Notes: generated by a model not told the origin, from the sequence alone. Positions 53,003-62,048 are shown, counted from the first letter of the stretch. The stretch is DNA of 64,000 nt from Myroides odoratimimus (GCF_001485415.1 NZ_BCMQ01000014.1:1-64000); one strand, 5' to 3'. Numbers and translations are program-made.

Positions 53003-55565
53003 AACTTTAAATCTTACCTATAGTCTTATACTTATATTATTAGGTAGTCTCACTTGTTATAGTCAGACTATAAAAGACAGTACATATTACAGTAAACTTG
53101 ACAACACACTACTTTCTTCAAATGGAAATTTTTCCGTTACTAATAAACACTTTTTATTTGATTCTAAAAAAGATAGCGTCTTTATTTTTAACAACAGTGG
53201 AAAACTCTTATTAGCAAAACCAACAAATAATAGGTTTGAATTTCTTAAAAATGATATGCTAATAGAGATTAATTCTTCTGAAACAGAAATAGTTTTTTGG
53301 GATCCCAATACTAGTAAGTCTGAATCAATTTTAAATGTTTCAGAATTACAAATAATAAATAACCATAACCTTATTTTCTACCTTGATACTAAAACTGATA
53401 GGTATAAACTAATTAAAGTATTGCCCTCTAAAAATCAAGAGATTTGGAGTGAATCTAAAGCTCTTGTAAACTTTAAAAGTATAAGTAATAATAAACAACA
53501 TCTACTTATTCAGTATAGTGACCTAACTAAGGGAGTCGAATTAATTAATTTAGAAACCCTAAAAAGAACAGTAAACCCCAAAATCAATAATTCTATTAAA
53601 AGTGCAATTTGGGATAAAAAACTACCTATTATATTTTTAAGCCCTAATAAAAAACACGATAATAACTTTCCATACCTAATCTTTTTTAATTACAATACTA
53701 ATCTTATTAAAGTTCAAGAACTTAATCCTGAAATAACATACGGAATTCCTGAAGCTATAAATGAATTTAGTTTTAAAACAATTCAATATTATCACCTAGG
53801 CAACAAACCTTACAATACTGAAAAATTGCAAATATGGTCTACAAAAGATTTAAACTTAGTTAGTACCATTAATTACCCTAAAATAAAAAGAACAAGAACT
53901 AATGGACATATTATATTTGATTACAAAAACACAAGAATTTATCAACCTGATACATTATACAATTATAATTCAATTTCTTTAAAAAACAACACATTGCTTG
54001 TTTTTAACCCTAATCAATACAATAATTACTCTTATTCTAATTTTGCTAGACATAAGGACATATACTGCTATGATATTAATAAAGCTAAATTTACGCTAAT
54101 TACAAAAGCTCAAACTAACTCTTTTAACACAACGAGTTTATCCTCGCAAGCAAACTACTTTGTTTATATTAAAAAAAAAATAATGTATTTTTATAACATA
54201 GAACAAAAAGCTTTAGAAAATACCTTTGATTTAAAAGAAGATCCAAGTAGATTAAGATACTGGTCTAAAGATGAAAAATACTTTTATTTTTCTTCAGGAA
54301 ATAAATTAATGCAATACAATACTAGAAGCAAAAAATTTAAAGTGCTAATTGATGGAGGCAATACAAATTATCGCTATAAAATTCTTAACTCTCTAGCATC
54401 ATCCCTATATAACCAAACTAGTCAAATACCATCAAATATAATTCTAGACAATAGTAAGCTCTTAATTGAAAAGTACAATATCAAAGAAGCAACTACTTCT
54501 ATTGTATTGCTTGACTCTGGAAAACAGATTCCAATAATAGACAATACAAATGATCAAGTCTCTAATGTAAAATTCAGTGATGACTTTAAAACAATTACTT
54601 ACACATTAGAGAACTTTAATAAACCTGTAACTGTATATATTTACCACAATGGGAAAAACAAGCTTCTTTTAGAAAACTCAATGCCTAAAAAAATATATAA
54701 TTGGAAAAAACAAAAGATAGTTACTTTTAAAGATAAATTTGATAACGATTTAAAAGGAGTACTATTTTACCCCAAGGATTTTGATCCAAACAAAAAATAT
54801 CCAATGATTACTTACACTTATGAGATTCAAAATTATATAGCTAAACAATTTACATACAAGAGTTATCAAAACGCAGATGGTTTTAATAAGGAGCTATATT
54901 TAGATAAAGGATACTTTGTATTCTATCCCGATATCTTAACAAATAAACAAGGTCCAGGATTATCTGCTCTTGATTGTATTGAAGAAAGTATAAAAACAAT
55001 ATTACTGCAAGAAAAAGCTATAGATAAAGATAAAATAGGCCTTATAGGGTATTCTTTTGGTGGATATACCACTAACTTTATAATTACACAAACCAATATT
55101 TTTAAAACAGCTGTAAGTGGAGCAGGAATCACTGATATTATAAGTTTCAACTTCCTCTACAATGAAGCCTATAGTACTCCTAACTATGGTAAATTAGAAA
55201 ATGATCAATTTAACATGAAGAAATCTTTCAAAGAGGATAAAAAATTATATCTAAAAAACTCTCCTATTTTATATACTGAAAACATCAACACACCTCTTTT
55301 ATCTTTTACTGGAAAGAAAGATAAAGTAGTAAATCCTAAACAACAAGAAGAACTGTTTATGGCTATGCTAAGCAATAATAAACCACATGTATCACTTTTC
55401 TACGAAGAGGAAGAACATGCATTTAGATTAAAAGAAAATCAGATAGATATTACAAATAGAGTTATGAATTGGTTTGATTATTTTTTAAAAGATAAAAAAA
55501 CTAAAGAAACTTATTGGGTGGAATACAATACAACAATCGAAAAAGAAAGACTGATTAATAACTAA
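52992..55565 (+). CDS. S9 family (prolyl oligopeptidase-type) peptidase
   Basis: 857 residues. A signal peptide (MTTKTLNLTYSLILILLGSLTCYSQ) is followed by a long beta-propeller-like region (about 30-590) of poor conservation, and the alpha/beta hydrolase domain (about 600-840). Catalytic residues: Ser in GLIGYSFGGYTTNF (about 697), Asp in LSFTGKKDKVVNP (about 780) and His in EEEEHAFR (about 816). It would degrade oligopeptides in the periplasm or at the outer membrane before or after SusCD uptake. It is the third gene of the operon, closed by the terminator at 55572-55599. Confidence 0.93.
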   Translation: MTTKTLNLTYSLILILLGSLTCYSQTIKDSTYYSKLDNTLLSSNGNFSVTNKHFLFDSKKDSVFIFNNSGKLLLAKPTNNRFEFLKNDMLIEINSSETEIVFWDPNTSKSESILNVSELQIINNHNLIFYLDTKTDRYKLIKVLPSKNQEIWSESKALVNFKSISNNKQHLLIQYSDLTKGVELINLETLKRTVNPKINNSIKSAIWDKKLPIIFLSPNKKHDNNFPYLIFFNYNTNLIKVQELNPEITYGIPEAINEFSFKTIQYYHLGNKPYNTEKLQIWSTKDLNLVSTINYPKIKRTRTNGHIIFDYKNTRIYQPDTLYNYNSISLKNNTLLVFNPNQYNNYSYSNFARHKDIYCYDINKAKFTLITKAQTNSFNTTSLSSQANYFVYIKKKIMYFYNIEQKALENTFDLKEDPSRLRYWSKDEKYFYFSSGNKLMQYNTRSKKFKVLIDGGNTNYRYKILNSLASSLYNQTSQIPSNIILDNSKLLIEKYNIKEATTSIVLLDSGKQIPIIDNTNDQVSNVKFSDDFKTITYTLENFNKPVTVYIYHNGKNKLLLENSMPKKIYNWKKQKIVTFKDKFDNDLKGVLFYPKDFDPNKKYPMITYTYEIQNYIAKQFTYKSYQNADGFNKELYLDKGYFVFYPDILTNKQGPGLSALDCIEESIKTILLQEKAIDKDKIGLIGYSFGGYTTNFIITQTNIFKTAVSGAGITDIISFNFLYNEAYSTPNYGKLENDQFNMKKSFKEDKKLYLKNSPILYTENINTPLLSFTGKKDKVVNPKQQEELFMAMLSNNKPHVSLFYEEEEHAFRLKENQIDITNRVMNWFDYFLKDKKTKETYWVEYNTTIEKERLINN

Positions 55566-55571
55566 AGCAAA

Positions 55572-55599
55572 GACGCCCTTATTTGGGCGTCCTCTTTTT
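55572..55599. terminator. Terminator between the S9 peptidase and DUF6520 genes
   Basis: GACGCCC (55572-55578) pairs with GGGCGTC (55585-55591) and is followed by CTCTTTTT on the plus strand. It serves the rightward SusCD operon and, being close to the convergent stop at 55603, perhaps both sides. Confidence 0.92.
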
Positions 55600-55602
55600 A
55601 AA

Positions 55603-55899
55603 TTATGGAGTAATTCTATAGAGTGTTTTTGTACAAACTGTTTGATTTAAGTCTGAATCAAACTCTTCTCCATATAGTGTATGAGTAGTACTTCCAACGG
55701 TCCAAGTACATAATTGAGTATCAAATTCAGTACTACACATTACCTTTGGATCATTACACTCAAGTCCAAGTTCATCAATTTTTTGATATCCTGGCTCTAA
55801 AACTAAAGCGTTTTTCACTGCGTTTGTTGCAAACGCACTTCCGATAGCAAGAGCAAATACACCGATTGGCAATCCTGCTGATTTTAAAAACTTTTTCAT
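55603..55899 (-). CDS. DUF6520 small secreted Cys-containing peptide
   Basis: 98 residues from ATG 55897-55899 (MKKFLKSAGLPIGVFALAIG); an upstream ATG would add 15 unlikely residues. The N-terminus with GLPIGVFALAIGSAFATNA is the DUF6520 leader, and four to five Cys follow (ECNDPKVMC, QLCTW, TVCTK), as usual in this family of Bacteroidota exported peptides. Function unknown. It lies 53 bp downstream of the MauE-like gene, facing the SusCD-peptidase operon. The two-gene set DUF6520 plus MauE recurs in Flavobacteriia (from memory of the families, not checked here). Confidence 0.85.
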   Translation of the reverse strand: MKKFLKSAGLPIGVFALAIGSAFATNAVKNALVLEPGYQKIDELGLECNDPKVMCSTEFDTQLCTWTVGSTTHTLYGEEFDSDLNQTVCTKTLYRITP

Positions 55900-55952
55900 C
55901 TTAATAAAATTTAAATTGGTTAGTAGCTTGTTTTTAAAGATCAAGCTAAACT

Positions 55953-57425
55953 TTAATCAAACTTGTCTGTCAGGGATTTGGCCAGTCTATAACGCACAAG
56001 TTTTTGATCAAATAGACCATATATGTAATGATCTGTAACAATTAAATCAGATAGCTTCTCTTGCCCTAGGTGATAGATATAAAAGCTTGCGATATAACTG
56101 TCTTTTACAAAGTCGTAGATGTCAACAATACTAGCTTGTCTCCAGATTGCCTTAGACTCATTTTGTCCAAGAGAGTTTGATACAATAAACAGCAGATTGT
56201 TTTTAACTACTACTTTTTTATTTATAGGGCTAACAGGAGTTGTCATCTTGTTTTCTCCTGAGGCTAATTTTGCTGCGGTTATATGAAGTGATTTTGTAGT
56301 ATCTATTGTGTTTTGCCTTTTTAATAATTCTAAAGCAGGACTTGTCAGTACGTACTGGTTTTTATAAAAGTAAGTATAGATTAAAGTTTTGTTTTGTTTA
56401 CTTAGGCTAAAACTCCCATCACTGTCAAAGACTCCATCGGAATCACTCTCCAATATACTAGCATCAATAAACGCTCTTGGGGTGTTTTCAGAATTAATAA
56501 TTCCTAATACATTTTTGTAGTCCTGACTACTTTGACTTTTAATTGCAATAGATGTGGAATCAATTGCAATAAAATCGTTAAAGTAAGCTTCTTTAAAACT
56601 AAATATTTCTGTTTGTTTTATTTTCTCATTAGAGTTTAACTCTCCTTTATAAACAATTGGAATTGATCCATCTGCTAAGAAAAAATAAGGATAGACTGTT
56701 TTTAATCTTAAGTACCTATAAGGAAAATGTGTTGAATCTATTTTAATGAAGTAGTCTTGTCTTTGCAAAAGAGAATCCACACTAATAAATACAAGTGGAG
56801 ATTTAGTATTACCTAAGTAAAGTTTGTCTTTGTAATATCCTGAGAAATAAAAAGTATTTACTTTTAAATCTAAAGTATCATCATGTACTACCCCATGAGG
56901 CAGGTATCTTCTTATAAAAGGATTTTCTTTTTTTATGATATGTTCTGAGGATAAAAAAACAAGTATAATAACACTACTACTTACAAGTGTGGTTGCGATA
57001 GATAAAAAATAGAATCGTTTTGGTTTATCTTCTTCAAAGAAAAGGGCAAGTAGAATTACAACACTTATTATTATATTAAACCATAAATGTTCATTCCAGC
57101 TTAACCTCTCAAGTACTCCTCCACATGAGCAGGGAATAAAATCACTGTAGTTTAGAATTAAGTAGATGTAAATGGAAAATGCAACCATTAAACCATAGCT
57201 TAGATAAAGAGCCGATAACTTTGTCTTTTCTAAGACAAGTAGCAAAGAGATACTTATCTCAACAATTATAACCATGTAGGCTATAGTGTTTGCATAAACG
57301 CTTAGAAGTGGGGACTGAGTGAGTTGTACTTTAAACTCTTCAAAGACAACAAGCTTACTTATTGCTGCGTAGACAAAAAGTAAAACAAGAAAATAACGAA
57401 CAAATAAAATAAACTTAGTTTTCAT
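55953..57425 (-). CDS. MauE/DoxX-like membrane protein with extracytoplasmic C-terminal domain
   Basis: 490 residues. The first 150 hold four transmembrane helices with FVYAAISKLVVFEEFKVQL and PCSCGGVLERL, the MauE/DoxX hallmark including a CxC-type Cys pair (PCSC, about residue 98) thought to carry electrons for disulfide formation. A fifth helix (about 140-160) leads to a 320-residue beta-rich domain that could be a propeller (repeats such as KLYLGNTKSPLVFIS and IYGLFDQKLVRYRL). It is upstream of the DUF6520 gene in one operon, so handling of disulfides in that peptide is a reasonable inference. Confidence 0.85.
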   Translation of the reverse strand: MKTKFILFVRYFLVLLFVYAAISKLVVFEEFKVQLTQSPLLSVYANTIAYMVIIVEISISLLLVLEKTKLSALYLSYGLMVAFSIYIYLILNYSDFIPCSCGGVLERLSWNEHLWFNIIISVVILLALFFEEDKPKRFYFLSIATTLVSSSVIILVFLSSEHIIKKENPFIRRYLPHGVVHDDTLDLKVNTFYFSGYYKDKLYLGNTKSPLVFISVDSLLQRQDYFIKIDSTHFPYRYLRLKTVYPYFFLADGSIPIVYKGELNSNEKIKQTEIFSFKEAYFNDFIAIDSTSIAIKSQSSQDYKNVLGIINSENTPRAFIDASILESDSDGVFDSDGSFSLSKQNKTLIYTYFYKNQYVLTSPALELLKRQNTIDTTKSLHITAAKLASGENKMTTPVSPINKKVVVKNNLLFIVSNSLGQNESKAIWRQASIVDIYDFVKDSYIASFYIYHLGQEKLSDLIVTDHYIYGLFDQKLVRYRLAKSLTDKFD

Positions 57426-57994
57426 AATGATTGCATTTTGGGAAAAACAAAGCTACAAATCACTATTTTTCAATTCAATACGTATTTCTACGTAGTGTGT
57501 CCTATTTTGGAACAGAATGTCTATATAAGCGGTTTTGTTTTATTGAAGTATTCGCATTGCACCTTTAGCTTAAGCTTGTTTAAAATAAACATCTTTCACT
57601 AAAACATTTTAAAAACACTAAATTCTGCAATAAAGTCAAAAATCATTAAAAACAGATTATTTTTTTACTTTTTTAGCCATAAACAGCTAAATACAATATT
57701 AAAAATTTGAACATAACTTATCTTTTTCTATAATAAAACAACAATCACTCTGTTTTTTACTTTATTACAAGCACATATCTAACTCAAAACAAGTAAACTA
57801 AAGCTTTTAATATAAAAAATAATGGTTGAGTATCAAAGGTTGGTGAAATAAAAAGCCCTTAAACAGAGGCTATTTTGCTTTTGGATACTACATGTATATT
57901 CTGATGAAAGTACACTACTTATTACAGTAAATCAATGTTAAACTGATAAAATAAAAAAAGCCTGACTCAACCTTTTTATGCTTAGTACACACTT
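57426..57994. other. Gene-free spacer
   Basis: About 570 bp of AT-rich DNA holding the promoter of the MauE-DUF6520 pair. AGCCTGACTCAACC with a T-run on the minus strand (57951-57978) lies just past the stop at 57995 but forms only a weak stem. Nothing else is recognised. Confidence 0.4.
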
Positions 57995-58471
57995 CTAATG
58001 AGAACTCCACTGATAATTAAAATTTACTTTGTAATACTTTATTGAGTTTTCTTTATTCAATTTTATATATAGGTTACTATATCTGAAATTTCTTTTATAA
58101 GAAAACATATTTTTCCAAAGTTCTTCTTGGTAATTTTCTTTATGAATTTGTCTATATTGTTCTTCAATATCAAGATTAAACTGATTTAAAGATATTACTT
58201 TATGATTTTTCGGTATTTCATCTAAGTTAACTTCTTGGATTAAGTCAAAATAGAAATTATCTGAACTATTTTTATATTGCCATTTTTCTTTATTTTTATT
58301 GAAAGAAAACCACTCGGTAGAACTATTTAGTAACTCTTTATCAGTATCTAAAACAAGATCCTCTCTTACTATTATTTTTTGGCCATATAAAGGTTTGAAA
58401 GCAATTAGTATTAATAGCAGTAGTATAAATTTAAAGTAGTGTTTATTTACAAGTGGTTTTGTTTTTTGCAT
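57995..58471 (-). CDS. Small secreted protein, paralogue family member 1
   Basis: 158 residues. The N-terminus MQKTKPLVNKHYFKFILLLL is a long signal peptide ending near LYGQ. The C-terminus NLYIKLNKENSIKYYKVNFNY shares a pattern with the genes at 58588, 59113 and 59736: N-L-Y/F-x-K/R-h-K...YYKV.hpYpW. LIQEVNLDEIPKNHKVISLN matches VIKEIKLEDIPSDYKIIALD of the 59736 gene, so these two are the closest pair. No known domain recognised. Periplasmic or surface location follows from the signal peptide. Confidence 0.75.
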   Translation of the reverse strand: MQKTKPLVNKHYFKFILLLLILIAFKPLYGQKIIVREDLVLDTDKELLNSSTEWFSFNKNKEKWQYKNSSDNFYFDLIQEVNLDEIPKNHKVISLNQFNLDIEEQYRQIHKENYQEELWKNMFSYKRNFRYSNLYIKLNKENSIKYYKVNFNYQWSSH

Positions 58472-58587
58472 TTTTATATTCTTTTAAGTTGTATTCTAAT
58501 GCTTTTTTAAAACAAGTAAAAGATTTACAGTAGTTTAGGATTCCAAAACTGTATTATAAGAGATAAGTCTATAAAATTAGGGTTATA

Positions 58588-59016
58588 TTAATATGAGACG
58601 GATATGTAGTTAAATCTAACCTTGTATAGTTTCTCTGCGTTATCTGATTTTACTCTAACAAAAAGATTTGTAAAATTATAATTACCAAAATACATTCTGC
58701 CAAGATCTAAAAATTTTTTATTATAGATATTATTATAGTAGTAGTCTAACATAAACTTATCAAAATCATTTATAGAGTATTCTTTTGTAAAAGCATGAGT
58801 AGGTACTTCTTCAAGAAATGTAAATTCATAAGTGTCTAAACGAGCTCCTCCATCATTTGAAGGCAAAAAAATACTTGAGATTTTATTTTCTTCTTCTACT
58901 AGTATGTAGCTTTTGTCTTTAGTTATGCTTACAACAATTGTATCAGTAATATTAACTTGGGCTAATGAAAGATTAGCAATAAGACATAGGGTAATTGATA
59001 AAATATAGTTTCTCAT
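58588..59016 (-). CDS. Small secreted protein, paralogue family member 2
   Basis: 142 residues from ATG 59014-59016 (MRNYILSITLCLIANLSLAQ), which gives a clean signal peptide; an ATG nine codons upstream is possible. VEEENKISSIFLP and YEFTFLEEVPTHAF align with the 59113 gene (IEEENSLISKVTL, YDFKIVEELSSLD). The end NLFVRVKSDNAEKLYKVRFNY matches members 1 and 4. Function unknown. Confidence 0.72.
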   Translation of the reverse strand: MRNYILSITLCLIANLSLAQVNITDTIVVSITKDKSYILVEEENKISSIFLPSNDGGARLDTYEFTFLEEVPTHAFTKEYSINDFDKFMLDYYYNNIYNKKFLDLGRMYFGNYNFTNLFVRVKSDNAEKLYKVRFNYISVSY

Positions 59017-59112
59017 ATTATTGACATTCAATTGTTTTGTCATTCGTTCTATATATTCAGGTGGATGTTGTACAATAATAGGGGTTTTAATAATAATTAA
59101 TTATATTAAGTA

Positions 59113-59601
59113 CTAATCAAAACGCTTATTTAAATAGCCTTGAATATTATTATTTATTGTTCTATACAATTTAATATTGTTTTTATCTCTACTGTCTTTA
59201 ATAATTACATTATCAAATGTAAATGCCCCTTGTAATATAGGAGGCAGGTTGTTGTTCTTTTGATATTCCATTAATTCTTGATATTTACAATCACTATAAC
59301 TAATAAAAAGAAGAATATCCATTTCTTTATATTTTATATCAGTATCTAACGAACTTAGTTCTTCTACAATTTTAAAATCATATTGTATTCTAGTACTGTA
59401 ATTAAAATGGTTTAAAGTTACTTTTGAAATCAGACTATTTTCCTCTTCTATAATTATTCTGACATAATTATAATTATTATTTTTATCGACATTAAGTCTA
59501 GTATTGTTGTCTATATTCAGAATTATTGGATCTTTAATTTGAGCTATACTGCCTTGAAGTGTAAATAATAAAAGTATAATGTATTTGATATTTATTTGCA
59601 T
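59113..59601 (-). CDS. Small secreted protein, paralogue family member 3
   Basis: 162 residues. The signal peptide is MQINIKYIILLLFTLQGSIAQ. The mature protein has the same order of strands as member 2: IKDPIILNI, RIIIEEENSLISKVTL, IQYDFKIVEELSSLDTD, then NVIIKDSRDKNNIKLYRTIN. The tail differs (NIQGYLNKRFD) and lacks the aromatic ending. It is the most diverged of the four. Function unknown. Confidence 0.72.
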   Translation of the reverse strand: MQINIKYIILLLFTLQGSIAQIKDPIILNIDNNTRLNVDKNNNYNYVRIIIEEENSLISKVTLNHFNYSTRIQYDFKIVEELSSLDTDIKYKEMDILLFISYSDCKYQELMEYQKNNNLPPILQGAFTFDNVIIKDSRDKNNIKLYRTINNNIQGYLNKRFD

Positions 59602-59735
59602 TCTATCTTGTTATTTAGTGATTTCTTTATAGTTGTCATTTAATTCTTTTGTGAAGCAAGTCAAAGAGTTCTTACAGTAAAGGTTTCACAACCATGCTAT
59701 AAAAGATAAACTCCAATTAAAAGGCATATTTTTAA

Positions 59736-60209
59736 TTACGCAATCTTCCACTCATATCGTATCGACACCTTATAATATCGTTCTTCAGTATCTTTAACCT
59801 TTAAATATAAGTTTTTATAAATCATAGTCTCTATATGCGTTCCTCCAAAATATGGAGGTTCTGGTTTTTTCCCATTAAGTTTCTCATATCTAGATATAGA
59901 ATCATCAATAAAAGAATCAAGAGCAATAATTTTATAATCAGATGGAATATCTTCTAATTTTATTTCTTTAATTACTTTAAAAATAAATACATCATGCTGG
60001 TTTAGCTCTATGATCCATTCATTTGCCTTCTTATTAAACAGAACAGGCTGTGCAATTTTATCTTTATTTTTAAGCTGTGTCGCATCCACTAAAATAACAT
60101 CTTTAATCTGGTTGTTTTGACCAAAAGCCAGCAGACAAGTAAACAAAGTAAAAACTAAGAGTGTTATCTTTTTAAAGCTTTTACTTACAAGTGGTTTTGT
60201 TGTTTTCAT
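59736..60209 (-). CDS. Small secreted protein, paralogue family member 4
   Basis: 157 residues. MKTTKPLVSKSFKKITLLVF begins a signal peptide ending near AFGQ and is nearly the same as the start of member 1. EWIIELNQHDVFIFKVIKEI and LYLKVKDTEERYYKVSIRYEW follow the family plan. The spacer after member 3 (59602-59735) resembles the spacer after member 1 (58472-58587), so duplication included whole gene-plus-spacer units. Confidence 0.75.
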   Translation of the reverse strand: MKTTKPLVSKSFKKITLLVFTLFTCLLAFGQNNQIKDVILVDATQLKNKDKIAQPVLFNKKANEWIIELNQHDVFIFKVIKEIKLEDIPSDYKIIALDSFIDDSISRYEKLNGKKPEPPYFGGTHIETMIYKNLYLKVKDTEERYYKVSIRYEWKIA

Positions 60210-60245
60210 CTGTGTAATGTTTATTTCTAATTGTTGATTTTCTCC

Positions 60246-60605
60246 TTACTCATTTAGAAATTCAATATACTGACCTTCAAAAGAAAAATGCTCTATCTCT
60301 CCATTACTTTTCTTGACAATACACTTATTTGAGTTCTCCATTTTTATAATACTATCCCCCACTACAGCATAGCTTCCAATGATAGTAGTGGGATATACAT
60401 TGATTAATTTATCATCTTGAATTCTAATTTTTAAAAAGGTATGAGGTAGTTTTTCACGAGGATTAAATTTCTCTACAACTACTCCATTAAACCCTGTAGT
60501 GTAATTGCTTAGTACTTTTTCTTCTTGTTGCAAATTAGTATAATAACCAATAACAAAAAGATTCAACGCTATTATAAGCCCTATTATAATTTTATTTTTC
60601 ATCAA
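60246..60605 (-). CDS. Small membrane-anchored or secreted hypothetical protein
   Basis: 119 residues, one N-terminal hydrophobic helix (IIIGLIIALNLFVIGYYTN) and then a strand-rich domain (TGFNGVVVEKFNPREKLPHT, VVGDSIIKMENSNKC) that resembles a small OB- or SH3-like barrel. It lies 36 bp upstream of paralogue member 4 and is probably the first gene of that leftward operon. It does not share the paralogue motif. Function unknown. Confidence 0.65.
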   Translation of the reverse strand: MMKNKIIIGLIIALNLFVIGYYTNLQQEEKVLSNYTTGFNGVVVEKFNPREKLPHTFLKIRIQDDKLINVYPTTIIGSYAVVGDSIIKMENSNKCIVKKSNGEIEHFSFEGQYIEFLNE

Positions 60606-60677
60606 GTGTCTTCTATGATCTATGATTCTACTAAAGAATGCATTATCGTAAGCAAAATAACGCTTTTGATTTTAAAA

Positions 60678-60717
60678 ATAATTGGTTTTAGAAAAGTACT
60701 TTTCCAAAACCAATTAT
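60678..60717. repeat. 40-bp palindrome, copy 1
   Basis: ATAATTGGTTTT-a-GAAAAGT / ACTTTTC-c-AAAACCAATTAT is a palindrome with a single mismatch and no loop. A near-identical copy lies at 62008-62048. A role as a bidirectional terminator or a REP/MITE-like repeat is possible. Confidence 0.85.
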
Positions 60718-60725
60718 AACGTTCT

Positions 60726-61447
60726 TATTGTTTATAGGTAAAGTATATTTAGGTAAAATAATGAAAATTATTTTTTTATTACAAATAATATACTTACATT
60801 TGCCGATGTAAATATGAATAGGCGAAATTTTCAATCAAAATAATAGCTTATTATGTACTTTAGTAGTTCTACACTATATTAAGAATTTATTACTCTTTAA
60901 ACTTCAGTATAAAATAAATTCTATTATTTAATAGCACTTTTAAAAAAATCATTTTTTTATTTTTTAAAGCAAAATTTCATGTACTCAAAACATGGTTATC
61001 TTTTATACAACACCTCTACTGTATTAAAGTAAATAAAAAATAGACATTGTATGATTTTAAATATTTATCCTCTTTTAATAAAAGTAATTGATGATTTAAA
61101 TAAGTTGTTCTTTTCAATTTAATCAACATCTTTTAAAGTATCTAAAAAATACTCCTTCTATATAATAGGAATAAAAAAACAACCATTTATTAAGTGTTTT
61201 TATGTCTTACAACTTATAAAAGACTTAAATCTAACCACTAATATTATTTTTAACAATCATATTAAAAGTTAGATAGCCAATACTTTATTTATAATATTGA
61301 GTTTAGATTACACAACGCATTTAAGAAGATTATATCTAACTAAAGTAAGTAATACAAATCCAGTTAATAGAATAAATATTTACACAAAAAGATTCATTTA
61401 GTTATACTAAATAGCCAAAGTATCTTATTATAAAAAACAAATAGGTT
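60726..61447. other. Long AT-rich spacer upstream of cspA
   Basis: About 720 bp with no convincing gene. It is extremely AT-rich, with short homopolymer runs. The cspA promoter is probably near the right end, but no clear TAnnTTTG box was found. Confidence 0.4.
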
Positions 61448-61624
61448 ATGAATTTCACAAAGAATTTCAAGCCAATAACAATATATATGAATAGAATAGA
61501 AATACAACACCAAGATCATAGAAATGATCTTACCTTAGAAGAAATGATTATATCAAAAAGTATGAATGGATGGATATTACAACTATACCTTCAACTATTT
61601 AAAAAAAAACCATCTAGTTTATAA
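61448..61624 (+). CDS. Small ORF upstream of cspA
   Basis: 58 codons; MNFTKNFKPITIYMNRIEIQ, then HQDHRNDLTLEEMIISKSMN, ending KKKPSSL. A second in-frame ATG at 61487 would give 45 residues. Codon choice is plausible (Glu, Leu and Ile rich, no rare runs). It lies 94 bp before cspA on the same strand and could be cotranscribed. No family recognised. Confidence 0.35.
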   Translation: MNFTKNFKPITIYMNRIEIQHQDHRNDLTLEEMIISKSMNGWILQLYLQLFKKKPSSL

Positions 61625-61660
61625 ATTAAGAGGGTTATAAAATAAATTATCTAAGATAAA

Positions 61661-61688
61661 ATCCCTAGGTAAATACTTTATTAGGGAT
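61661..61688 (+). promoter_or_regulatory. Hairpin in the cspA leader
   Basis: ATCCCTA (61661-61667) pairs with TAGGGAT (61682-61688), loop ggtaaatacttta plus one base. It lies 30 bp before the cspA start codon. Cold-shock genes often use structured leaders as thermosensors; that role here is inference. Confidence 0.45.
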
Positions 61689-61718
61689 AATTAAAATATT
61701 AAATTAATAATTAAGATT

Positions 61719-61904
61719 ATGCAAGAAGGTACAGTAAAATTTTTCAATGAAGCAAAAGGATTCGGATTTATAACAAATGGAAATGAAGATATTTTTGTTC
61801 ACGCTACTGGTTTAGAAGATGACATTAGACAAGGTGATAATGTAACATATAACGTAGAAAAAGGACAAAAAGGTTTCAATGCCGTAAATGTAAAAAGAGC
61901 ATAG
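61719..61904 (+). CDS. cspA: Cold-shock domain protein
   Basis: 61 residues, slightly shorter than the usual 64-70. The single OB fold carries RNP1 as KGFGFIT (residues about 13-19) and RNP2 as EDIFVHAT (about 24-31); the end GQKGFNAVNVKRA is standard for CspA. It binds single-stranded RNA and DNA and prevents unwanted RNA folding in the cold. It has its own terminator at 61963-61999. Confidence 0.95.
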   Translation: MQEGTVKFFNEAKGFGFITNGNEDIFVHATGLEDDIRQGDNVTYNVEKGQKGFNAVNVKRA

Positions 61905-61962
61905 TATTAGAAGTAATTTTTACATCTAAGTTCGCTTTAAATTTGCAAATATTAGTGTTTTT

Positions 61963-61999
61963 AAACACATCATTAGTAATAATTGATGTGTTTTTTGTT
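61963..61999 (+). terminator. cspA terminator
   Basis: AAACACATCA (61963-61972) pairs perfectly with TGATGTGTTT (61984-61993), followed by TTTGTTTTT on the plus strand. Confidence 0.9.
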
Positions 62000-62007
62000 T
62001 TTAAAAA

Positions 62008-62048
62008 ATAATTGGTTTTAGAAAAACACTTTTTCCAAAACCAATTAT
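62008..62048. repeat. 40-bp palindrome, copy 2
   Basis: ATAATTGGTTTTAGAAAAA..TTTTTCCAAAACCAATTAT, almost the same as 60678-60717 with changes only at the centre (acac in place of gtac plus one base). It begins just after the cspA terminator and lies 130 bp from the convergent hotdog-protein gene. Confidence 0.85.
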
